From positions 1 to 14,897 of the forward strand of contig JAKPAR010000227.1 of the NCBI GenBank assembly GCA_029779375.1: 14,897 nt of DNA, written 5' to 3'. Of this stretch, positions 8,557 through 14,357 are shown piece after piece; the stretch's first letter is position 1; every line of letters begins with the position of its first letter. A program made the translations under genes and the position numbers. Origin of the DNA: Bacillota bacterium (GTDB lineage: Bacteria > Bacillota > Clostridia > Tissierellales > Sporanaerobacteraceae). The notes under the pieces are model-generated. The model worked only from the letters and a program-made list of their open reading frames with translations, was not told the DNA's origin and did not search any database.

Positions 8557-8988
8557 TTACTTCCTATTGACAAACAAAAATTCTATTTGTCCCAATCTAA
8601 TACTGTCTCCATTTTTAAGTTTCACAACATCCATAACTCTGTCCCCATTTACGAATGTACCATTGGCGCTATTTAAATCTTCAAGATAAAAATCTCCTTC
8701 ATCTTCAACTATTCGCATATGTTGCTTTGATATATATGGATCTTTTATACATATATTGTTTTGATTGCTTCTACCTATAGTCACATCTTTGTCAATGGGA
8801 TAGACCTCTTTTATCTTAAATGGAAGAGTATCTTTTTGGTTTATAAGTTTTAAATAAGTACTCTTGTTGTATGTATTTAATCCCATTCCCTTTATATCTA
8901 AATATATTAGTCTTATGATACTGAACATAAAAAAATAGATAATAAATATAAACAAATATTTAAATGCTAATGATACTATATTGTACAT
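8557..8988 (-). CDS. Membrane-anchored FHA-domain protein
   Basis: FHA domains bind phosphothreonine peptides. This 143-residue protein has one N-terminal membrane segment at about 7-29, a linker with basic residues, and a single FHA domain at about 62-143. The ligand-binding residues are intact: GRS (72-74, Arg73), SKQH (87-90, Ser87 and His90) and NGTFVNG (109-115, Asn109). It is the first gene of the cluster, 12 bases before the SEDS gene. It probably recruits or regulates the SEDS-PBP pair in response to a Ser/Thr kinase located elsewhere, which is an inference. It resembles FhaB of the actinobacterial fha-rodA-pbpA locus in context and size. The ATG at 8988 has GGAGG ten bases upstream. 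A weak promoter candidate, TTCACT-17-TAACAT on the minus strand, lies between it and the divergent PspC gene. Confidence 0.93.
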   Translation of the reverse strand: MYNIVSLAFKYLFIFIIYFFMFSIIRLIYLDIKGMGLNTYNKSTYLKLINQKDTLPFKIKEVYPIDKDVTIGRSNQNNICIKDPYISKQHMRIVEDEGDFYLEDLNSANGTFVNGDRVMDVVKLKNGDSIRLGQIEFLFVNRK

Positions 8989-9121
8989 AGAATATTTACC
9001 TCCAAAAAATTTCTCTTTTAATCAATGTTATCATATTATTTTTACAAAGTGAATAAAGTATTTTAAATTCTATAAAAATCTGATAAAATGAATATGTACA
9101 TGATACTAAGGAGGTTTTCAG

Positions 9122-9517
9122 ATGACAAGAAAAATATATCGTTCTTCTACTAACAAAGTAATATCCGGTGTATGTGGTGGATTAGGTGAATATTTCAATG
9201 TAGATCCCTCCATCATAAGAATTTTTTGGTTAATGCTATCCATAGCAACGAGCGGAACTGGTGTTCTAGCATATATCATATGTGCATTGGTAATCCCTGA
9301 AGGTAGCAACACTACCATTTATTATGATGAAAATGACAACAATTATAAAAACAGTGCAGTATTTGTTGGTATAGTTTTAATAATAATAGGTGTAGCTCTT
9401 TTAATCAAAAAGATATGGCCTTGGTTCAGTGTAAAATGGTTTAACTTCACTAAATATTGGCCTGTATTATTAATAATTGCCGGAATCTACGTTATATATA
9501 ATCAAAAAAAGAAATAA
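9122..9517 (+). CDS. PspC-domain membrane protein
   Basis: The first 60 residues form a PspC domain: a basic start, NKVISGVCGGLGEYFNVDPSI (11-31), then a membrane helix at about 32-57 ending in IPEG. Two more hydrophobic helices at about 79-95 and 112-126 resemble the LiaF-type transmembrane tail often fused to PspC in Firmicutes. PspC proteins take part in cell-envelope stress responses; in enterobacteria PspC senses membrane stress together with PspB and PspA. No PspA or two-component system lies nearby, so a stand-alone envelope role is likely, and partners cannot be named. The ATG at 9122 follows AAGGAGG. The gene diverges from the FHA-SEDS-PBP cluster and is followed by a terminator about 100 bases on. 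Confidence 0.9.
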   Translation: MTRKIYRSSTNKVISGVCGGLGEYFNVDPSIIRIFWLMLSIATSGTGVLAYIICALVIPEGSNTTIYYDENDNNYKNSAVFVGIVLIIIGVALLIKKIWPWFSVKWFNFTKYWPVLLIIAGIYVIYNQKKK

Positions 9518-9621
9518 TATTGAAATCTTGATTTTTATGTAATTAATAACTACTGGTCAAACTTTAAACTAGAACATTTTTATAATGCACTAGAGTGGTA
9601 TGATACACAAGATGTAACTTT

Positions 9622-9645
9622 GGGAGGGTAATATCCCTCTTTTTT
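9622..9645 (+). terminator. Intrinsic terminator before sdaAB
   Basis: GAGGG (9624-9628) pairs with CCCTC (9635-9639), extended by two G-T pairs, with a six-base loop and followed by a run of six T. It lies 105 bases after the PspC stop and directly before the sdaAB promoter. It probably ends the PspC transcript. It could instead end a short RNA started at the TATAAT at 9581-9586. Confidence 0.7.
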
Positions 9646-9646
9646 A

Positions 9647-9675
9647 TTGCCTATTGTTTGAGAAAATGCTAAAAT
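9647..9675 (+). promoter_or_regulatory. Sigma-A-type promoter of the sdaAB-sdaAA operon
   Basis: TTGCCT (9647-9652), a 17-base spacer and TAAAAT (9670-9675) form a fair promoter. Transcription would begin near 9682, giving a leader of about 25 bases that contains only the ribosome-binding site. The -35 box directly follows the T-run of the preceding terminator, which insulates the operon. No riboswitch or attenuator fits in so short a leader. Confidence 0.55.
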
Positions 9676-9693
9676 TAAAGCACTACTATAGAT

Positions 9694-9700
9694 GAGGAGG
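9694..9700 (+). promoter_or_regulatory. Ribosome-binding site that fixes the sdaAB start
   Basis: GAGGAGG lies six bases before the ATG at 9707. It falls inside the longer frame that begins at the ATG at 9692, so the earlier ATG is unlikely to be used. The protein from 9707 begins MKDYSVFDILGP, as expected for this family. Confidence 0.75.
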
Positions 9701-9706
9701 ATGAAA

Positions 9707-10378
9707 ATGAAAGACTATAGTGTATTTGATATTCTAGGCCCTGTGATGATAGGTCCTTCTAGCTCTCATACTGCTGGTGCAGCTAGATTGGGAAAAGTTG
9801 CAAGAGAAATTGCAGGAGACAATTTTGACAATGTGTGTTTTTATCTCCATGGTTCTTTTGCAAAAACTTACAAGGGCCATGGAACTGATAGAGCACTGGT
9901 AGCAGGTGTGCTAGGAATGGATCCCTCTGATGAGAGAATTAAATATTCTTTTCAAATAGCAGAAGAAAAAGGTATAAAAATAAAGTTTATTGAAACAGAT
10001 TTAGGATATGCCCATCCAAATACTGTAAAGATTGTATTTCAAAACAAATATGGAGATACTTTCTATGTAACAGGTTCTTCCATCGGTGGAGGAAGTATCT
10101 TAATAACTGATATTGATGGAAACAAGGTAGAATTTACTGGAGATTTGCCCACTTTGCTTTTGAAATACAAGGACAGAAAAGGAACTATTAGCAAAATAAG
10201 TACTATATTATCTTCAAATGATATAAATATTGCTACTATGAAAGTTACTAGAGAAAGAAATATTGCTACTATGGTTGTAGAAACTGATACTTTAGCTAAT
10301 AAAAATGCAATTGAAGAAATATCTAAAAATGAAGATGTTTTTTATATAAAGACAATAAATCCTATAGATAAGAGGTGA
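9707..10378 (+). CDS. sdaAB: L-serine dehydratase, iron-sulfur-dependent, beta subunit
   Basis: With SdaAA this subunit forms the oxygen-sensitive [4Fe-4S] enzyme that deaminates L-serine to pyruvate and ammonia in the cytoplasm. The 223-residue protein starts with the conserved GPSSSHTAGAARLG block (16-29), followed by LHGSFAKTYKGHGTDRALVAG (47-67) and SSIGGGS (124-130). A C-terminal ACT domain occupies about 149-223, likely a serine-sensing or regulatory module. The two-gene arrangement is typical of Clostridia and Bacilli, whereas enterobacterial SdaA is a fusion. It has its own promoter and overlaps nothing at its start; its stop is five bases before the TTG start of sdaAA. Within the ACT domain a 16-base sequence coding for NIATM occurs twice, 33 bases apart. 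Confidence 0.96.
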   Translation: MKDYSVFDILGPVMIGPSSSHTAGAARLGKVAREIAGDNFDNVCFYLHGSFAKTYKGHGTDRALVAGVLGMDPSDERIKYSFQIAEEKGIKIKFIETDLGYAHPNTVKIVFQNKYGDTFYVTGSSIGGGSILITDIDGNKVEFTGDLPTLLLKYKDRKGTISKISTILSSNDINIATMKVTRERNIATMVVETDTLANKNAIEEISKNEDVFYIKTINPIDKR

Positions 10379-10379
10379 T
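10371..10379 (+). promoter_or_regulatory. Ribosome-binding site that fixes the sdaAA TTG start
   Basis: AGAGGTGAT spans the sdaAB stop codon and contains GAGGTGAT, a long match to the 3' end of 16S rRNA. Its position suits the TTG at 10384. The in-frame GTG at 10375 lies within it and so is not a usable start. Translation of sdaAA is probably coupled to that of sdaAB. Confidence 0.7.
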
Positions 10380-10383
10380 ATTT

Positions 10384-11250
10384 TTGTACAATCATGGTGA
10401 AGATTTAATTCAAATTTGTAATGAAAAAAATAAGAAAATATATGAAATAGTTTTAGAAAAAGAAAGTGATATCACAGGAAAATCTATTGATGAAATCAGA
10501 AAAGAAATGAATGAAAATTTAAAAGTAATGATAGAATCCTCTAGCCATGCGATAAACAATGAAGTAGTCTCTGTAAGTGGACTAATAGGTGGAGAATCAA
10601 AAAAAGTCATGGAATATAAAAATAGCCATGAAACAATCTGTGGAAACACTATAAATAAAGCTATGGCAATGGCTCTTTCAACATCTGAAGTAAATGCTTC
10701 TATGGGAAAAATAGTTGCAGCACCTACAGCAGGTGCATCTGGAATTCTTCCAAGTGCTCTTATTACTGCTAAAGAAAAGTTTAATCTAAATGATGATGAC
10801 ATTATAAACGGACTATTTACTGCTGCAGGAATAGGTGAAATAGTCGCAAAAAATGCCACTGTTTCAGGGGCCTATGGAGGATGTCAAGCAGAATGTGGAG
10901 TAGCTGCTGCTATGGCTGCTGCAGGAATAGTTGAAATGCTTGGTGGAAGTCCTGAAACCTGTCTACATGCTTCTAGCATTGCTATTATAAATATAATGGG
11001 CCTTGTATGTGACCCTATAGCTGGATTGGTAGAATTTCCTTGTGCCTTCAGAAATGCTTCTGGTGTTGTCAATGCTCTTATTTCTGCAGACTTAGCACTA
11101 GCAGGAATTAAAAGCTTGGTACCCTTTGATGAAGTAGTAGAAGCCATGTATAGAGTAGGAAAATCTCTACCTGATACATTAAAAGAAACAGCATTGGGAG
11201 GATTAGCCGCTACTCCAACTGGAGAAAAATTCAAGGAGAGGATTTTATGA
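10384..11250 (+). CDS. sdaAA: L-serine dehydratase, iron-sulfur-dependent, alpha subunit
   Basis: This is the catalytic, cluster-binding subunit of serine dehydratase. From the TTG at 10384 it has 288 residues and begins MYNHGEDLIQICNEKN, the usual start for this family. Conserved blocks are PTAGASGI (114-121), GGCQAEC (165-171), CDPIAGLVEFPC (209-220) and the C-terminal TPTGEKF. Cys167, Cys209 and Cys220 are the expected [4Fe-4S] ligands; Cys171 is an extra cysteine next to the first ligand. The free iron site of the cluster binds the serine hydroxyl, as in aconitase. It is the second gene of the operon. Its TGA stop overlaps the ATG of a short broken frame, pointing to a former third cistron. 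Confidence 0.96.
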   Translation: MYNHGEDLIQICNEKNKKIYEIVLEKESDITGKSIDEIRKEMNENLKVMIESSSHAINNEVVSVSGLIGGESKKVMEYKNSHETICGNTINKAMAMALSTSEVNASMGKIVAAPTAGASGILPSALITAKEKFNLNDDDIINGLFTAAGIGEIVAKNATVSGAYGGCQAECGVAAAMAAAGIVEMLGGSPETCLHASSIAIINIMGLVCDPIAGLVEFPCAFRNASGVVNALISADLALAGIKSLVPFDEVVEAMYRVGKSLPDTLKETALGGLAATPTGEKFKERIL

Positions 11251-11318
11251 CAAGACATTATTTTCTATAATTGTTTCTGGATATTCAGGTAGCGATATAC
11301 TTGCCAAATAACTTATAA

Positions 11319-11351
11319 GCAGTCTAAATATAAATAAAACATTTAGACTGC
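11319..11351. repeat. Perfect 11-bp inverted repeat with 11-base loop
   Basis: GCAGTCTAAAT (11319-11329) is the exact reverse complement of ATTTAGACTGC (11341-11351). It lies 69 bases after the sdaAA stop, inside the suspected broken cistron. No T-run follows on either strand, so it is a poor intrinsic terminator. It may be an mRNA 3'-end hairpin or the mark of a deletion or small insertion. Confidence 0.6.
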
Positions 11352-11414
11352 CACCATATTTCTCCCTTATGCCTACGGCCAATGATAGAAGAACTATAAA
11401 AAATGTACCACATA

Positions 11415-11441
11415 TTAAAGAAAGGGCAAAAAATTTTGCCC
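11415..11441 (-). terminator. Probable terminator of the MATE gene
   Basis: GGGCAAAA (11424-11431) pairs with TTTTGCCC (11434-11441). On the minus strand the stem is followed by CTTTCTTTAAT, a T-rich tract, and it starts 33 bases after the MATE stop. On the plus strand it would fall within the end of the suspected decayed cistron and has no T-run. Confidence 0.5.
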
Positions 11442-11473
11442 AAAATATAATAGACGAAATTAAAAAGTAATAT

Positions 11474-12850
11474 TTATCGTATGCTTATATACTTCCATTT
11501 CCCTGTTCCAAATCTAATATAAATAACTATCCATCTTGCAAACTGGTCAACAAACATAGCAATCCAAGCCCCTATTAGACCCATTTCCAAAACATTTACA
11601 AACAAATAAGCAAATAATACCCTTAAAACTAGTACTCCAATAAAAGTAGCTACAAGAGTCCAAACCGTATCTCCCGCACCTCTAAGCCCACCAGCTATAA
11701 TTAATTGTGAAGACTGAAAAGGTTGAACAAAAGCAATGACCTTTAATATAGTTGAAGCACTTTTTATTATTTCAGGATCTTGAGTATATAAACTTACAAT
11801 TTGGGCACCAAAAAAGAAAAATAATACTGCCATCGTTGTTGAGATGATAGAGCCTATTTTTCTAGATTGCTTGATATAATTTTCAGCTTCGTAAAGTTCA
11901 TTAGCTCCAAGACTTTTTCCCACTAATGAAGAAGCTGCTATACCAAAAGCCTGCCCAGGAGTAAAAGATAAACCTAGTATATTTAAACATATTTGGTGAG
12001 TAGCAAAAGCTACAGTACCTAGTGAAGCAACCATCTTTACAAATAAAAGTACTCCTACCCTAAATGCTATTTGTTCTAATGAAGCTGGAACACCTATTTT
12101 TATAAGATTATAGATTATATTTTTATCGTATTTAAAAGGATTTTTTAGATTGACTTTTACTACACTATCTGTTTTCAATATATACCTACCAAGAAAAATA
12201 CTAGCTATAATTTGAGATAAACAAGTGGAAATTCCAGCACCAGTAACTCCTAATTTAGGAAAACCTAAAAGCCCATATATAAGAAGTGCATTTCCTATGA
12301 CATTTACCATATTTGCCTTTAAATTTATTTTCATAGGAGTTTTAGTGTCTCCAATCCCCCTTAGTACTGCAGATATTGAAAGATTAAAGGCTTGAAATAT
12401 AAAACCAATCATTACTACTTTAAAATAATTGTGACCAACTTGTATTGCATCTTGCTCAGCACCTAAAAAAGCCATTATCTTTTCTGTAAATACCATGCCA
12501 AATATAAATAGTGGTATAACCAATAAAACTAAATTTAATAGTACTACATGCTTAATTACAGTTTCAATTCTATCATATTTTTTAGAACCAACATATCTAG
12601 CTACCATGGCAGTACCACCTACATTTAGAGCTTGTACAAGGGACAATCCTATAAACAGTGGTTGATTAGTAATTCCAACTGCCGCAATAGATGCAGCTGC
12701 TATTTGAGGATTTTTTATCCTACCTAACATCATCATATCAATCATGCCAAAAAGTGTCCCCAAAAAAAGCTCAACCAATACAGGCAAAGCTATTTTCAAT
12801 ACATCATCTTTAATTTTTTTAACTTGCTTTTTCTCATCACATTCTTCCAT
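11474..12850 (-). CDS. MATE-family multidrug/metabolite exporter
   Basis: MATE proteins export cationic drugs or metabolites in exchange for sodium or protons. The protein has 458 residues from the ATG at 12850, about twelve membrane helices and the two-fold repeat of the family. Recognisable blocks are KIALPVLVELFLGTLFGMIDMMMLG near the N-terminus, AVLRGIGDTKTPM at the end of the first half, GVPASLEQIAFRVG at the start of the second half, and AGGLRGAGDTVWT, the matching repeat motif. The subfamily is NorM/DinF-like, and the substrate cannot be predicted. The ATG at 12850 is preferred because GAGGTGG lies five bases upstream; the GTG at 12859 in the same frame is part of that site. It is separated from the nfn genes by a strong hairpin and has its own candidate -10 box. 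Confidence 0.93.
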   Translation of the reverse strand: MEECDEKKQVKKIKDDVLKIALPVLVELFLGTLFGMIDMMMLGRIKNPQIAAASIAAVGITNQPLFIGLSLVQALNVGGTAMVARYVGSKKYDRIETVIKHVVLLNLVLLVIPLFIFGMVFTEKIMAFLGAEQDAIQVGHNYFKVVMIGFIFQAFNLSISAVLRGIGDTKTPMKINLKANMVNVIGNALLIYGLLGFPKLGVTGAGISTCLSQIIASIFLGRYILKTDSVVKVNLKNPFKYDKNIIYNLIKIGVPASLEQIAFRVGVLLFVKMVASLGTVAFATHQICLNILGLSFTPGQAFGIAASSLVGKSLGANELYEAENYIKQSRKIGSIISTTMAVLFFFFGAQIVSLYTQDPEIIKSASTILKVIAFVQPFQSSQLIIAGGLRGAGDTVWTLVATFIGVLVLRVLFAYLFVNVLEMGLIGAWIAMFVDQFARWIVIYIRFGTGKWKYISIR

Positions 12851-12885
12851 AAATACCACCTCTTTAAAATTTCGATACCCTAAAC

Positions 12886-12891
12886 ATTATA
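12886..12891 (-). promoter_or_regulatory. Candidate -10 box for the MATE gene
   Basis: TATAAT occurs on the minus strand 36 bases before the MATE ATG, in the context GATATAATG. The place for a -35 box (about 12909-12914) lies inside the 23-bp inverted repeat and reads TTCTTT, a poor match. The promoter may be weak or depend on an activator. Confidence 0.4.
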
Positions 12892-12895
12892 TCAT

Positions 12896-12952
12896 ATTTA
12901 AAACACAAAAAGAAGACTGAAAGTTTATTAGTCTTCTTTTTGTGTTTTAAAT
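12896..12952. terminator. 23-bp perfect hairpin, terminator of the nfn genes
   Basis: Bases 12896-12918 are the exact reverse complement of 12930-12952, with an 11-base loop. The AAAAAGAAGACT/AGTCTTCTTTTT core places T-runs within the stem. It begins 13 bases after the nfnB stop on the minus strand, so it should end the nfn transcript before MATE. Its far arm reaches into the presumed -35 region of the MATE promoter. Confidence 0.75.
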
Positions 12953-12965
12953 TTATGATTTGATA

Positions 12966-14357
12966 TTAGTTTGTATATTTACTTTTTATATATTTATCTA
13001 TAGCAGCTGCAGCTTCTTTTCCTGCACCCATAGCTAAAATAACTGTAGCTGCACCAGTAACTGCATCTCCTCCAGCGAAAACACCTTCTCTTGATGTTTT
13101 TCCAGATTCATCTGCTACTATACATTTTCTCTTATCTACTTCAAGACCTTTAGTAGTTGAAGGAATAAGTGGATTAGGTGATGTTCCAAGAGCCATTATG
13201 ACAGTATCTACTTCAAATTCAAATTCAGATCCTTCAATAGGTTCTGGTCTTCTTCTTCCAGATTTGTCAGGCTCACCAAGTTTCATTCTTACACATTTAA
13301 TTCCTTTTACCCATCCTTTTTCATCTCCAACTATTTCTATAGGATTAGTAAGAAGTTCAAAATTTATTCCTTCTTCTTTTGCATGATGTACTTCTTCTAC
13401 CCTTGCTGGAAGTTCTTCTTCTGATCTTCTATATACTATCCATACTTCTGCTCCAAGTCTTTTAGCTGTCCTTGCAGCATCCATTGCGACATTTCCTCCG
13501 CCTACTACTGCAACTTTTTTACCAACTTTTATTGGTGTATCATATTCATCTTTAAAGGCCTTCATGAGATTGTTTCTAGTAAGGAATTCATTTGCAGAAA
13601 ATACTCCGTTGTAATTTTCTCCAGGTATTCCCATGAACTTAGGAAGTCCAGCTCCGGACCCTATAAATACTGCATCATAATTGCCTTTTTCAAATAAATC
13701 ATCTATTGTAATAGTTCTTCCTACTATTACATTTGTTTCTATTTTTACTCCTAGTTTCTTTAGATTTTCTATTTCATGTTTGACAACGGTATCTTTAGGA
13801 AGTCTAAATTCAGGAATTCCATATACTAATACTCCGCCTGGTTTATGAAGTGCTTCATAAATGGTTACATCATAGCCTTCTTTTGCTAAATCCCCAGCAC
13901 AGGTAATTCCCGCAGGGCCTGAACCTATGACCGCTACTTTGTGTCCATTTTTTTCTTTAGCTGTTGCTACTTCAATATTGTGCTCTCTTGCCCAGTCTGC
14001 AGCAAATCTTTCAAGTTTTCCTATAGCTACAGCATCTCCTTTGTTTCCAAGTACACATTTAGACTCACATTGTGATTCCTGTGGACATACCCTTCCACAA
14101 ACTGCAGGAAGTGCAGTATATTTTGCAAGTACTTTAGCAGCTTCAGCAAAATTTCCTTCAGCAATTTCATGAATGAATTCTGGAATATTTACTGATACAG
14201 GACATTTTGTCATGCATTGAGGGTTTTTACAATTTAAGCATCTCTTTGCCTCTGCTACGGCTTCTTCTTCTGTATATCCAAGACAAACTTCCTTAAAATT
14301 GTGACTTCTAACTTTAGGAGGCTGTTCTGCAATAGGTGTTCTCTTAAATCTATCCAT
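12966..14357 (-). CDS. NfnB / GltD-like NADPH-dependent flavoprotein with two 4Fe-4S clusters
   Basis: This 463-residue protein belongs to the glutamate synthase small-subunit family. The N-terminal domain has two cysteine sets, Cys40/43/48/52 and Cys87/91/97/101, for two [4Fe-4S] clusters. GSGPAG (145-150) binds FAD, GGGNVAMDAA (286-295) binds NAD(P)H, and GGDAVTGAATVILAMGAG (429-446) is the C-terminal FAD block. Its start overlaps by one base the stop of a gene for an NfnA-type FAD/2Fe-2S subunit. That pairing points to NfnAB, which bifurcates electrons between NADPH, NAD and ferredoxin in the cytoplasm of anaerobes. The homologous SudAB (sulfide dehydrogenase) has the same layout and is hard to exclude. 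It is often labelled gltA in databases, but no glutamate synthase large subunit is present here. A ribosome-binding site GGAGGTG lies within the end of nfnA. Confidence 0.92.
   Translation of the reverse strand: MDRFKRTPIAEQPPKVRSHNFKEVCLGYTEEEAVAEAKRCLNCKNPQCMTKCPVSVNIPEFIHEIAEGNFAEAAKVLAKYTALPAVCGRVCPQESQCESKCVLGNKGDAVAIGKLERFAADWAREHNIEVATAKEKNGHKVAVIGSGPAGITCAGDLAKEGYDVTIYEALHKPGGVLVYGIPEFRLPKDTVVKHEIENLKKLGVKIETNVIVGRTITIDDLFEKGNYDAVFIGSGAGLPKFMGIPGENYNGVFSANEFLTRNNLMKAFKDEYDTPIKVGKKVAVVGGGNVAMDAARTAKRLGAEVWIVYRRSEEELPARVEEVHHAKEEGINFELLTNPIEIVGDEKGWVKGIKCVRMKLGEPDKSGRRRPEPIEGSEFEFEVDTVIMALGTSPNPLIPSTTKGLEVDKRKCIVADESGKTSREGVFAGGDAVTGAATVILAMGAGKEAAAAIDKYIKSKYTN

Larger units (their letters stand above)
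11247..11470 (+). pseudogene. Possible decayed third cistron of the sda operon
   Basis: An ATG at 11247 overlaps the sdaAA TGA (ATGA) and has AAGGAG upstream, a classic coupled start, but its frame ends after seven codons. A different frame of the same strand (codons beginning at 11252) reads KTLFSIIVSGYSGSDILAK, then a TAA at 11309-11311, and after it a protein-like stretch ending in RRTIKNVPHIKERAKNFAQN and a stop at 11468-11470. A two-base shift near the start plus one nonsense codon would explain both. A larger internal deletion around the inverted repeat at 11319-11351 is also possible. The C-terminal helix faintly recalls flavodoxin-like proteins, but I cannot name the family. It could also be non-coding spacer. 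Confidence 0.4.

Noticed and set aside
9518..9691. T-box or amino-acid riboswitch before sdaAB
   Set aside because: No T-box sequence or multi-helix fold is visible, and the predicted sda transcript starts after the terminator with only a short leader.
9692..9706. Upstream ATG start for sdaAB
   Set aside because: The strong GAGGAGG lies inside this extension, six bases before the ATG at 9707, and homologues begin MKDYSVFDI.
10375..10383. GTG start for sdaAA overlapping the sdaAB stop
   Set aside because: It falls inside the ribosome-binding site; the TTG at 10384 has correct spacing and gives the expected N-terminus.
10410..11258. Minus-strand open frames opposite sdaAA
   Set aside because: They are antisense shadows of a strongly conserved gene, with no ribosome-binding site and implausible composition.
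12851..12859. GTG start for the MATE gene
   Set aside because: The GTG is part of the GAGGTGG ribosome-binding site of the ATG at 12850.
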